The notes under the pieces are model-generated. The model searched no databases. It was not told the origin of the DNA and was given only the letters and a program-made list of their open reading frames with translations. Shown piece by piece: positions 50,776 through 59,199 of a stretch of 64,000 nt of DNA; position 1 is the first letter of the stretch; every line of letters starts with the position of its first letter. Made by a program: the position numbers and the translations under genes. Source of the stretch: Enterocloster aldenensis (GTDB lineage Bacteria > Bacillota > Clostridia > Lachnospirales > Lachnospiraceae); the NCBI RefSeq assembly GCF_003434055.1, contig NZ_QVEX01000001.1, positions 621,824 through 685,823 on the forward strand, in the 5' to 3' direction.

Positions 50776-51684
50776 CTATTGTTCTTTTAAATACGGGTCA
50801 AGCACATCCCTGAGGCCGTCGCCAAGGAAGTTAAATGCCATAACCACAATCATGATTGCCACGCTGGGGGCAATGGAAAGCCACGGTTCGGAGAAAAGGT
50901 ACTTCTTGCCCCGCACAACCGCAAGTCCCCAGCTGGCGGACGGCGGCTGGAGCCCGGCCCCAAGGAAGCTTAAGGAGGATTCCGTCAGTATGGCAGCCGG
51001 TATGTTAAGGGTAAACAGCACAATCAGGGACGGCAGGCAGTTGGGAAGGATGTGGCGGAACATGATTTTCCACTTTTTCACCCCAATGGAACGGGCCGCC
51101 TCCACATACTCCGCCTCTTTCAGGGAAAGGGTCTGGGAGCGGACAATACGGGCCGTGCCTGCCCAGTTTACCAGAATCAGGGCCGCGAAAATACTCACAA
51201 GGCCGCCGCCAATGGTATAGGTAATGACCAGAGCCAGAAGCAGGGAGGGAAATGCAAGCATCACATCCGCAAGGCGCATGATTGCAAAGTCAACCCTTCC
51301 GCCGTAAAAGCCGGCCAGAAGCCCCAGGACGGTTCCGATTGCCATGGAAATCAGCGTGGGGACAAGCCCCACCAGCAGGGACACCCTTGCCCCGTATATA
51401 ATACGGCTGAACAGGTCGCGTCCCAGCTCGTCCGTTCCCAGAAGATGGGCCGCGCTGGGGGCCTGGAGCCGGTCGGTCAGGGTCTGGGCATAAGGGTCAT
51501 AGGGCGCTGCCAGCGGTGCGAATATGGCTGCCAGGGCAATCACAATGATCACAACTGCCGCGAATGCGGCCAGCTTATTCTGGCGGACCATGGTTTTCAT
51601 CTGGTCCAGAAGGGTCTCCGATTCCCCTATCTGTGATTCCACATCCAGGGAATTGATTGTTGTTATTTTTTCCTCATTCATCAT
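50776..51684 (-). CDS. Peptide ABC transporter permease (DppC/OppC)
   Basis: A 302-residue permease with a cytoplasmic N-terminus of about 40 residues and six helices. It has the typical APYDPYAQTLTDRLQAPSAAHLLGTDELGRDLFSRIIYGARVSL region (read as a landmark near residue 70) and the EAA loop EAARSIGVKKWKIMFRHILPN near 195. The start overlaps the DppB stop (ATGA). It forms the channel with DppB. Confidence 0.92.
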   Translation of the reverse strand: MMNEEKITTINSLDVESQIGESETLLDQMKTMVRQNKLAAFAAVVIIVIALAAIFAPLAAPYDPYAQTLTDRLQAPSAAHLLGTDELGRDLFSRIIYGARVSLLVGLVPTLISMAIGTVLGLLAGFYGGRVDFAIMRLADVMLAFPSLLLALVITYTIGGGLVSIFAALILVNWAGTARIVRSQTLSLKEAEYVEAARSIGVKKWKIMFRHILPNCLPSLIVLFTLNIPAAILTESSLSFLGAGLQPPSASWGLAVVRGKKYLFSEPWLSIAPSVAIMIVVMAFNFLGDGLRDVLDPYLKEQ

Positions 51685-52604
51685 GCGCCCTCCCTGATTC
51701 TCGGATCCAGTACCGAATACAGTATATCCGCTACCAGGTTTCCTGCAATTACAAGAATGGTTGTAAAGATGACCGTGCCCTGCAAAAGGGGCATGTCCCT
51801 TGTCTCAATGGCATTCACAGCCAGGCGTCCGATTCCCGGGATACCGAATACGCTCTCTGTCAGCACGGCGCCTGACAGCATGCTGGAAACCTGCAGCGCC
51901 ATCATGGTGACCACGGGCAGCATGGCGTTCTTCAGGGCGTGATGGACAATGACGCCCCATTCCCGAAGCCCCTTGGCCCTGGCCGTGCGAATGTAATCCC
52001 CCTGCATGGCCTCCACCAGGTTGGAGCGCGTCATGCGGGCAATGCTTCCCGCCGAGTTCCACCCAAGGACAATGGCCGGCAGCACCATGGCGGCCAGTGA
52101 ATCATAACCGGACACCGGAAACAATTTAAGCTTGAACGCAAACACATACTGAAGCACAAGGGCTGTCATGAATACAGGCATGGAAACCCCCAGCAGGGCG
52201 CATCCCATGAACAGGCGGTCTAACAACCGGTTCTGCTTCACAGCCGCCACGATTCCGGCAACAATCCCTATGATCCAGGCCACCACGGCCGCACACACGG
52301 AAAGCTTGACCGTGTTAGGAAATGCTTCCAGAATGATTCCCGTCACATTCCGGTTCAACCGGTAGGAGGTTCCAAAATCCCCCTGAAGGGCATTGGCCAC
52401 ATACCGGAAAAACTGGATATACAGCGGCTGGTCCAGCCCCATTTCACGGCTTACCTTGTCAATAACCGCCTGGTTCACATGCTCGCCCAGCATGGTGGTG
52501 ACCGGATTGCCGGGTATGATCCTCAGCATGATGAAAATAATCAGGACAACGCCTATGAGGACCGGTATGGATATCAGGATTCGTTTCAGACATTTATTAA
52601 GCAC
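51681..52604 (-). CDS. Peptide ABC transporter permease (DppB/OppB)
   Basis: A 307-residue, six-helix permease. It starts at GTG 52604 (MLNKCLKRILISIPVLIGVV), has IPGNPVTTMLGEHVNQ near residue 32 and the EAA loop YIRTARAKGLREWGVIVHHALKN near 205. It overlaps DppC by four bases. A 177-nt structured spacer separates it from DppA. Confidence 0.92.
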   Translation of the reverse strand: MLNKCLKRILISIPVLIGVVLIIFIMLRIIPGNPVTTMLGEHVNQAVIDKVSREMGLDQPLYIQFFRYVANALQGDFGTSYRLNRNVTGIILEAFPNTVKLSVCAAVVAWIIGIVAGIVAAVKQNRLLDRLFMGCALLGVSMPVFMTALVLQYVFAFKLKLFPVSGYDSLAAMVLPAIVLGWNSAGSIARMTRSNLVEAMQGDYIRTARAKGLREWGVIVHHALKNAMLPVVTMMALQVSSMLSGAVLTESVFGIPGIGRLAVNAIETRDMPLLQGTVIFTTILVIAGNLVADILYSVLDPRIREGA

Positions 52605-52636
52605 TGGATTACCCCCTTCTTCCTTTTGGGAGTACT

Positions 52637-52738
52637 CTCAGAAACCACCTTGCCGGGCAAAGAGGTTTCTGAGGGCACTCCGCATATCTGCCAAAGGTGC
52701 CGCAGTATATGCGGCACCCAGGCATCCCGGCAGATGCC
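52637..52738 (-). promoter_or_regulatory. Three consecutive hairpins between dppA and dppB
   Basis: Hairpin 1 pairs CTCAGAAACC (52637) with GGTTTCTGAG (52664), enclosing a TTGCC/GGCAA inner stem. Hairpin 2 pairs GTGCCGCA (52697) with TGCGGCAC (52710). Hairpin 3 pairs GGCATC (52721) with GATGCC (52733). None has a strong T-run on the transcribed strand. Such structures commonly protect the abundant binding-protein mRNA and reduce read-through to the permeases. Confidence 0.65.
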
Positions 52739-52780
52739 GGACTGATATCATATGTATGGCCGCGTCACGGCAGCCGTTAT

Positions 52781-54469
52781 TTACTCTGAGATGGACAGCG
52801 GATAGAAATCATTGTCGCTGAGGCCGTTCCAGGCAACCTTAAAGTTCTGCACGCGCTTGGAAACAGCAAAGAGGTGGAGTCTGGAAAACATGGGAACCCA
52901 TGCAGCATCCTCTGATATGATTTTCTCCTCCAGTGCATTATATTCCTTCATGCGTTCATCATTATCCAGAATGGTCCTGGCCGCTGCCACGCGCTCCATC
53001 ACAGCTGTGTCCGGATAGTTCAGGGAACGGGCCGTGGTCTTCTCAGCATTGCCGAAGAAGGTGTAGATAAAGTTATCCGGATCATTGTAATCAGCCGTCC
53101 ATGTGGAAATAAAGGAACCAAGCTCACCTGATTTCCTTGTTTCCAGCCACGTGGACTCGTCATAGTTCTTAATCTCAGCATTGATTCCCACCTGGGCCAG
53201 CTGCTCCTTGATAATCTCAAGGGCCATGGTCATGGTATCGGAGGCCGACATATCAGCCGCAATCTCCATGGTGAATCCATCCGGGTATCCTGCCTCTGCA
53301 AGCAGGGCCTTGGCGCCTTCCGGGTCATATTTGATTTCAGGCATATCCGGGTTAAAGCCAATCAGGCCGTGGGGGAAGATACCATTCTCCAGCTGGCCCC
53401 TGCCTCCGTAAAGTGTGTCAAGGATTACCTGACGGTCAATGGCCATCTGGACCGCTTTCCTGACCTGCAGGTTATCAAAGGGCTCAATCTTCTGGTTCAT
53501 GGTAAAATAGGTGGTCCCAAGACGCGGTCCGGAAACCATCTGGTCCGGATATGCCTCCTGGAAACGGTCAATCTGTTCCGTCATATAGTCCATGTCCAGA
53601 AGATCCAGCTGGCCGCTCTCAAACATCATGGTCTGCGTTTCAGTATCAGGCACGATTTTAATCACAACACCCGGAAGGGCGCTGGCTCCCTGGAAATAAT
53701 CATCGTTCCTTACAAGTACAAGCTGGTCATTATAAGTCCAGCTGGCAAACTTAAAAGGTCCTGTGCCAATGGTCAGGGCCGGGTCAAGGCCGAACTGGTC
53801 CCCTGCTTCCTCGGTGGCCTTTTCATTGTAAATGCACACGGCCGGGGTGGAGATACAGGCCAGGAAACCGGAATACGGTTCCTTAAGGGTAAGCTTAAAG
53901 GTGTAATCATCCAGGATTTCAAAGCCTTCCAGCTCAGTTGCCGTTCCATCAAAAAGCTCCGTGGACCCCTTAATCTGGTCCAGGAATTCGGAGTTGGTTC
54001 CTCCCTGTACCGTAAGCATACGCTCAAATGTATATTTCACATCGCTGGCCTTCAGCTCCTCGCCATTGTGGAACTTCACGCCCTTTCTCAGATAAAATGT
54101 ATATTCCATACCGTCATCGCTGATATCCCACTTCTCTGCCAGACACGGTTCAATGGAAGAGGTCCCGTCATCCGCAACCTTGATTTCACAGAGACTGTCA
54201 TAGATATTAATGGGAATCTGATAATCCTTGGATGTTTTCTGCATGTCCGCTGTCTGGATATCGGCATTCAGGGCAACGTAAAGGAAACCAGTTGTGTCAA
54301 TGCCTGTATCGCCCACGCTCTGCCCTGCGCCCTGGGCATTTCCCGAAGCCCCGCCCTGCGCTGCGCCGGGCTCGGTTGCAGGTGTGCCGCCGCCCTGACC
54401 GCCGCAGCCCGACAGCCCCAGACCGGCTGCCATCATCAGTGCAAGTACCAGGCTTAATTTTCTTTTCAT
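52781..54469 (-). CDS. Peptide ABC transporter substrate-binding lipoprotein (DppA/OppA family)
   Basis: A 562-residue SBP_bac_5 lipoprotein. The signal peptide MKRKLSLVLALMMAAGLGL ends in lipobox LSGC, and a Gly/Ala/Gln linker of about 35 residues follows. The fold shows CLAEKWDISDDGMEYTFYLRKGVKFHNGE near residue 105 and DNLQVRKAVQMAIDRQVI near 325. The start at 54469 has AAAAGGAGGAG upstream; an ORF extension to 54622 is not supported. It captures peptides or small amine ligands outside the cell. Confidence 0.92.
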   Translation of the reverse strand: MKRKLSLVLALMMAAGLGLSGCGGQGGGTPATEPGAAQGGASGNAQGAGQSVGDTGIDTTGFLYVALNADIQTADMQKTSKDYQIPINIYDSLCEIKVADDGTSSIEPCLAEKWDISDDGMEYTFYLRKGVKFHNGEELKASDVKYTFERMLTVQGGTNSEFLDQIKGSTELFDGTATELEGFEILDDYTFKLTLKEPYSGFLACISTPAVCIYNEKATEEAGDQFGLDPALTIGTGPFKFASWTYNDQLVLVRNDDYFQGASALPGVVIKIVPDTETQTMMFESGQLDLLDMDYMTEQIDRFQEAYPDQMVSGPRLGTTYFTMNQKIEPFDNLQVRKAVQMAIDRQVILDTLYGGRGQLENGIFPHGLIGFNPDMPEIKYDPEGAKALLAEAGYPDGFTMEIAADMSASDTMTMALEIIKEQLAQVGINAEIKNYDESTWLETRKSGELGSFISTWTADYNDPDNFIYTFFGNAEKTTARSLNYPDTAVMERVAAARTILDNDERMKEYNALEEKIISEDAAWVPMFSRLHLFAVSKRVQNFKVAWNGLSDNDFYPLSISE

Positions 54470-54665
54470 AAATTCTCCTCCTTTTTGTTCGGCCTCATAC
54501 ACAAAAAGACGCAGTACACCCTTTTTCTGCGTCATTTCATCCTCTTCCGAATTAATTGACTTATGAAAATAATAATACCATAGGGGATTTCTCTTTTCAA
54601 TGTTTTTGTTGCAGTTCTTCATTTACCATAAATATTTTCAACCATAAATATTTTTAAAAAAGTCA

Positions 54666-54694
54666 TTGACATTTATCTCCAAAGGGGCTATAAT
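54666..54694 (+). promoter_or_regulatory. Consensus promoter of tRNA-Arg
   Basis: Perfect TTGACA at 54666-54671 and perfect TATAAT at 54689-54694, 17 bp apart, lie about 38 bp upstream of the tRNA. Confidence 0.92.
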
Positions 54695-54731
54695 AACTCT
54701 TGCGCTGTTAGAGATAAACAAGCAGCAGCAT

Positions 54732-54805
54732 GCGTCAGTAGCTCAGCTGGATAGAGCATACGGCTACGGACCGTAGTGTCGGGAGTTCGAATCTTCTCTG
54801 GCGCA
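54732..54805 (+). tRNA. tRNA-Arg (anticodon ACG)
   Basis: A full cloverleaf folds: acceptor GCGTCAG with CTGGCGC, D arm GCTC/GAGC, anticodon stem TACGG/CCGTA around loop CTACGGA (anticodon ACG), and T arm GGGAG TTCGAAT CTTCT. The discriminator is A and CCA is not encoded. It reads CGU and, after A-to-I editing, CGC/CGA. Confidence 0.95.
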
Positions 54806-54810
54806 TGAAG

Positions 54811-54844
54811 AAAACCCTGTAAGCATAAGGCTTGCAGGGTTTTT
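54811..54844 (+). terminator. Terminator of tRNA-Arg
   Basis: AAAACCCTGTAAGC pairs with GCTTGCAGGGTTTT around ATAAG and ends in a T-run. Confidence 0.92.
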
Positions 54845-55051
54845 GTCTTTCCTAAAATAAACCGCGGAAAATAGATACAGGGACTTTTTATTGACTACTT
54901 CCTTCTATAATTATAATAGGCGGGGACGGCTGCGGCACAGCGTCATCCGGAACAGTATAAGATTCTCCCTAAATCAAGCCTCTTTGACTATCTGGGTTTA
55001 CAACTAATTGGTCTCATGTTACATCAGTCCCTCAATGCTCCCCGTTTCTTT

Positions 55052-55792
55052 TTAAATACTATCCAGGGCATCCACGTACCATACCCCCTGTGCCCCGTTG
55101 TCCCTGCTATGCCAGCAGGCGCCCTCCACCGGCCCATCCGGTGTCGGGTCGAAATAGTACCAGTCGCCGGAGCCGTCCTCCGGGTCGCATACGCTGCCAT
55201 TCCAGCGGTGCCAGCCGGTGCAGGCATACCCATCCCGGTTAAACAGATACCAGTGATGATTGATGACATACCAGGCATTGGCAGGATAGGTCCCATCCTG
55301 CCTGCGGTACCACCAGCCGTTGTTATCCTTAATCCATCCTATGCGTTTTTCCGTGGTCCAGGTTTTCATGAACGCCTCCGGATTGGCGTATATCTTTTTA
55401 ATCCCGGACGTGCTGCTTCCCCAGTCCGGAAGCTGGAAATGCGGTTTGTCCACAATGGACTTCCAGTTCCCGCCCCATTCCAGGCCCAGGGCCGCGCCGA
55501 TGGCTCCCACACGGGTAAAGAAATTCCCGGAATCGTTATAGGGCCCAGCGCCGTCATTCCTGAAAATGTCGAATGCAGTGCCCCACTGATGGTAAGAACT
55601 GTAACTGCTTCCGGGCGCATTGGTCACAATACTGCCCGGCTTAGTGCGTCCCTGGGCATACAGGGCGTCCTGCTCCGCCACGGTCCGCAGCGTCTCACCG
55701 ATTTTTATCATCAATCCCTGTTTTCCGCTCTCCTCCACCAGCTGCACTGCCAGAAGCTGCAGACGGGGATGGCATAATGTTATATCTCTCAT
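55052..55792 (-). CDS. M15-type peptidoglycan endopeptidase with C-terminal cell-wall-binding repeats
   Basis: A 246-residue protein. Residues 1-145 are an L-Ala-D-Glu/VanY-like M15 peptidase: IGETLRTVAEQDALYAQGR, the zinc motif SSYHQWGTAFD and the C-terminal zinc ligand in VDKPHFQLPDWG. The tail has aromatic-rich cell-wall/choline-binding repeats (NGWWYRRQDGTYPANAWYVI, HHWYLFNRDGYACTGWHRW, WYYFDPTPDG). There is no signal peptide, as in phage endolysins. The ATG at 55792 has AAGGAGG 6 nt upstream; the TTG extension to 55945 is rejected. It cleaves peptidoglycan stem peptides. It lies downstream of tRNA-Arg in the degraded accessory stretch, which suggests a prophage or mobile-element relic. 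Confidence 0.8.
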   Translation of the reverse strand: MRDITLCHPRLQLLAVQLVEESGKQGLMIKIGETLRTVAEQDALYAQGRTKPGSIVTNAPGSSYSSYHQWGTAFDIFRNDGAGPYNDSGNFFTRVGAIGAALGLEWGGNWKSIVDKPHFQLPDWGSSTSGIKKIYANPEAFMKTWTTEKRIGWIKDNNGWWYRRQDGTYPANAWYVINHHWYLFNRDGYACTGWHRWNGSVCDPEDGSGDWYYFDPTPDGPVEGACWHSRDNGAQGVWYVDALDSI

Positions 55793-55955
55793 AGATGGCC
55801 TCCTTGTCCCTTTTAATATAATATGAAGAAAGCCCTGGATTGTCCCAGGGCGTGAATGCATCATGGTAATAGTCAGTCCCGTGCCCAGGACCATCATACA
55901 GGGATTTAGTGGTGTCATATTCCGGCGTACCCTTCGCAGCCGCAAACTGTGTCAT
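55695..55955 (-). CDS. Candidate small ORF overlapping the endopeptidase start
   Basis: An 86-residue frame reads MTQFAAAKGTPEYDTTKSL followed by DGPGHGTDYYHDAFTPWDNP, which looks protein-like in composition for the first 60 residues. Its last about 32 codons overlap the endopeptidase gene in another frame and look like shadow sequence (SASGSAAGGG type). The ribosome binding site is weak. It may be a truncated remnant of an upstream gene. No homologue is recognised. Confidence 0.3.
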   Translation of the reverse strand: MTQFAAAKGTPEYDTTKSLYDGPGHGTDYYHDAFTPWDNPGLSSYYIKRDKEAIYERYNIMPSPSAASGSAAGGGERKTGIDDKNR

Positions 55956-56012
55956 TTTTCTTTGCACTATTCACATTGTGTGACATCATTTAGTTAGAAA
56001 CAAGGTGTGAAC

Positions 56013-56941
56013 ATGGGAAAATTTAATAATATTTTTAAATCACTACGACAGACCCATGGATATTCTCAGGCTGATTTATCAGAAGCATTGGATATTTCAA
56101 AAAGCTCTATTAGTATGTACGAAAACGGTAATAGAAAGCCGGATTATGAGACTTTATAACAAAACCTTTAACAGGTAAATTGGATGTAAATGGAGTGGAA
56201 ACCCCAACAATTAAACCACCGTTTTATTCGCAAACCTGGTTTATCGTTCTAATGATGTTTTGTTGTTGCTTTCCTGTTGGTTTATTTCTCATGTGGAAAT
56301 ATAAAAAATTCAATAAACCTATGAAAATTATTCTTACTGTGCTATTCGCACTTGGCATTATAGCTGCAATAGCTATTAGCAATAATTCCTCCACTGAAAA
56401 ACCAACCTCATCAGTTTCCTGTGAAAAAGAAGTGGATAATATAACTGATTCCCAATCAAATGAAGCCGAAACAGAAACTGAAAGTACTGTTGCCGGCAAT
56501 CGGGAGGCTGCCACTGAAGCTGACAGGCAGATTTACGATATCATAATGTCTGCGGACGCAGATTATCAGACCCTTACCAGAATAATGAGTACGGATGGTG
56601 TGTCAATTGTAGATTTATATGATACAGCTAAAACTGCTGAAAATAATTTCAGGATATATTGGGGAAACATCGATTCTGTTAAATGTGATGGTATAAAGGA
56701 ATATAAAGAGGCAGCTAAAAATTATATCCTTAATCTGCAATCCATTGCATCCTCAACAAAAAAATATGTGGATAAACAGAACATACAAGATTTATCTGAT
56801 GCAAAAGCAGGTATGGAAAACTCAACAAATTATGCCATATTAGTTGTTGGCGCACGCCTAGGTTTTTTAACTGCTTCCGGATTTAGTGATGAGGAGGCCA
56901 TGCAGATCATAGCCCCCGAGTCTGAGGATACAACAGGATAA
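56013..56941 (+). pseudogene. Frameshifted XRE-HTH / membrane protein gene
   Basis: The ATG at 56013 begins a 48-residue XRE helix-turn-helix (SLRQTHGYSQADLSEALDIS, SSISMYENGNRKPDYETL), which stops at TAA 56157. The +2 frame resumes at once as TKPLTGKLDVNGVETPTIK and continues to 56941. That part has two hydrophobic segments (WFIVLMMFCCCFPVGLFLMW and IILTVLFALGIIAAIAI), an acidic Ser/Glu linker and a helical C-terminal domain. A single missing base at about 56157 would restore one reading frame of about 300 residues, so I read this as one gene with a -1 frameshift. The locus is much richer in A+T than its neighbours, suggesting transfer. The original role is probably a membrane-tethered regulator. 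A sequencing error cannot be excluded. Confidence 0.7.
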
Positions 56942-57070
56942 TCAAGTTCGGCCGGATGCCTGTGGGGCCATCTAAGGAATTCCAGATTGTCTGGGTTCTG
57001 CCCTATGAACCGCTGCAATCCTGAACATGAAAAATAAATAAGCGGCCCCTGTTACCGGCAGGAGCCGCCC

Positions 57071-57423
57071 TCACATCGATTTTCCCTTACCAGGGTGTGT
57101 TTGAGGCCCGCTGTAAGGATGCCAGGGTGTGTCAACTGAAAACCGGCCACATGGTTCCCGAATCTCCCGACCGCCTTCATAAGAGCTAAAGGATGCAATG
57201 GGATTGTCCGGTGTCACATACCGCATCCCGTCCCTGGTGGTAATCATAAGGTAAACCTCATAACGCATCCTGTCTCCCTGGGGAATATGTACACCCCGGC
57301 TGCCATTGACCTGGCAGGTAAGCAGATTGTCCAGATATATCTCGTCCAATGTTTCCTGCCTATCCCTTCCGGGGAATTGATGACAAAGGACGGTGTAATG
57401 GAATCCATCAGGCCGGTGACCAT
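57071..57423 (-). pseudogene. Frameshifted small gene of unknown function
   Basis: An ATG at 57423 with AAAGGAGG 4 nt upstream opens MVTGLMDSITPSFVINSPEG and then runs into poor sequence. In the next frame the sequence continues DRQETLDEIYLDNLLTCQVNG and YEVYLMITTRDGMRYVTPDNP to a stop at 57071. One missing G near 57365 would join the two into about 118 residues. The joined protein has no domain I recognise. It follows the 57445-57756 gene closely (22 nt) and was probably cotranscribed with it. Confidence 0.55.
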
Positions 57424-57444
57424 GGCGCCTCCTTTGCCGCGGCA

Positions 57445-57756
57445 TCAGCCATTCTCATCCAGAACCTCCCGCACCACTTTAAGTATCTCAGGCGTAACCT
57501 TAATCATCCGCTGGCGTTTGGACACCTTAACCACTGCATCCTCAAAATCCATTTCATCCCGCCCTGTCATGGCGTCACGCATAAGAACATAATAGAGCAT
57601 CAGCCCACGTATTTCCACCCAGGGCAGCTTAGAAGCCAGCTCCTTTTCAACCGCTTTCTTCTGCTCATTCCCTCCGGGAAAGATGCGGTACAGATAATCC
57701 CGCTCATCCCTCTCCCGCTCTTCCCTGCTTTTAAATTCAAGTCCAAATAAACTCAT
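57445..57756 (-). CDS. Hypothetical charged protein
   Basis: A 103-residue soluble, charged and mostly helical protein beginning MSLFGLEFKSREERERDERDY. Its middle reads VEIRGLMLYYVLMRDAMTG and it ends VVREVLDENG. The start at 57756 has AGGAGGG upstream. No membrane segment or catalytic motif is visible and I do not recognise the family. It appears intact, unlike the gene after it. Confidence 0.6.
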   Translation of the reverse strand: MSLFGLEFKSREERERDERDYLYRIFPGGNEQKKAVEKELASKLPWVEIRGLMLYYVLMRDAMTGRDEMDFEDAVVKVSKRQRMIKVTPEILKVVREVLDENG

Positions 57757-57849
57757 GGTTCCCTCCTGTGTATTCTCTGATATGCCGTGCACCAGCCCTA
57801 TGACCTAATATCAGTATAAAATCCACGGCAGGGAACGTCAAGGACATCT

Positions 57850-59199
57850 TTACTCCCCCTCCCTCGCCGTCTCTGTTGCGTAGAACACATCACGGTCCAG
57901 TGAACCGTCCTGGCTGGCCACGATGGTGGTGCATACCGCATCCCCAGTTATATTGACAGCTGTCCTGCTCATATCCAGGATACGGTCAATCCCCATAATA
58001 AGCGCAATGGCTTCCACAGGAAGCCCTACGGATGCAAATACCATGGAAAGTGTGATAAGTCCCACCCCCGGCACGCCTGCTGTCCCGATGGAGGCCAGGG
58101 TGGCGGTGAGTATGACGGTCAGGTAATCCGCCGCCGACAGGTGGATTGCAAATGCCTGGGCCGCAAACACCACGGCCACACCCTGCATGATGGCCGTGCC
58201 ATCCATATTGATGGTTGCCCCTAAGGGAATGGTAAATGAGGATACCCGCTTGGACACGCCCATTTTCCTGTGAAGGGTCTCAATCGACATGGGTATGGTT
58301 GCATTGGAGGTGGCTGTGGAGAATGCAAATCCCATGACCGGCAGGAATTTTTTCAGGAACACCCTTGGGCTTAGGCCTGTAAACATCCTGAGTATGACCA
58401 TATAAACCACCACACACTGTATGGCCAGGGCAAGGATCACACCTGCCATATATTTAAGCAGCGGGACAAACGCGTCAAAACCAATTCCGGAAAATGTCCT
58501 GGCTGTCAGGCAGAACACGCCGTATGGCGCCAGCTTCATGACCATCACGGTCATCTGCATCATCACATCATTGAACTGTCCGAAAAAGTTACCTACTGTC
58601 TCAGCGCTTTCGCCCAGACCTGCCAGAATGATGCCCACAAACAGCGCAAACAGGATAATGGACAGCATGTGACCGCTTGCCAGGGCATGGATTGGGTTGG
58701 TGGGTATGATGTCCAGAAGGGTGTCTGCCAGCCCGGCCCGATCCGCAATGGATACATCCGCCACCTCAATGGATGACATATCAAGCCCCTGTCCCGGATT
58801 GATCACATTGGCGGTAAGTATGGCAGCCGTTATGGCCAGGGCGGTGGTGGCCAGGTAAAAGCCCAGGGTCTTGACGCCTATCCGCCCCAGCTTCCTGGTA
58901 TCACCCATGGCCATGCTGCCGCAGACCAGGGAGCAGAATACCAATGGGACCACCAGCATCTGCATCAGCCGCAGGAACCCATTGCCAATTACATATAAAA
59001 TGCCGTCTATCATCAGGGCGTCCCTGAAAGGTCCTGCCGGCACCAAATAGTGGAACAGGATTCCGGCAGCCGCCCCCAGGAGAAGGCCGATGAAAATTGC
59101 AGTGGTAAGCCCCGGTTTCCGCCTCGCACTATCTTCCATCTCCTGCCTCACCCCATCATCCGTCTCCCGCTTCAAACCATCATCCATCTCCCGCCTCAT
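57850..59199 (-). CDS. Dicarboxylate/amino acid:cation symporter (DAACS family)
   Basis: A 449-residue transporter with eight helices and two re-entrant hairpins. Key motifs are FSTATSNATIPMSIETL (serine-rich HP1) near residue 310, PLGATINMDGTAIMQGVAVVFAAQ (NMDGT) near 345, GTAGVPGVGLITLSM (HP2) near 390 and the C-terminal DRILDMSRTAVNITGDAVCTTIV. It imports glutamate, aspartate or C4-dicarboxylates with Na+/H+. The ATG at 59199 overlaps the upstream stop (ATGA) and has GGGAGG in range. The first 25 residues are a charged repeat. Confidence 0.9.
   Translation of the reverse strand: MRREMDDGLKRETDDGVRQEMEDSARRKPGLTTAIFIGLLLGAAAGILFHYLVPAGPFRDALMIDGILYVIGNGFLRLMQMLVVPLVFCSLVCGSMAMGDTRKLGRIGVKTLGFYLATTALAITAAILTANVINPGQGLDMSSIEVADVSIADRAGLADTLLDIIPTNPIHALASGHMLSIILFALFVGIILAGLGESAETVGNFFGQFNDVMMQMTVMVMKLAPYGVFCLTARTFSGIGFDAFVPLLKYMAGVILALAIQCVVVYMVILRMFTGLSPRVFLKKFLPVMGFAFSTATSNATIPMSIETLHRKMGVSKRVSSFTIPLGATINMDGTAIMQGVAVVFAAQAFAIHLSAADYLTVILTATLASIGTAGVPGVGLITLSMVFASVGLPVEAIALIMGIDRILDMSRTAVNITGDAVCTTIVASQDGSLDRDVFYATETAREGE
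59126..59199 (-). repeat. 24-nt in-frame tandem repeat at the symporter N-terminus
   Basis: Three imperfect copies of a 24-nt unit encode R-R-E-M-D-D-G-L, K-R-E-T-D-D-G-V and R-Q-E-M-E-D-S-A, then a partial R-R-K. They extend the cytoplasmic N-terminus ahead of the first helix (LTTAIFIGLLLGAAAG). Confidence 0.75.

Noticed and set aside
53369..54457. 362-residue plus-strand ORF opposite DppA
   Set aside because: Antisense to a well-supported lipoprotein; no start signal.
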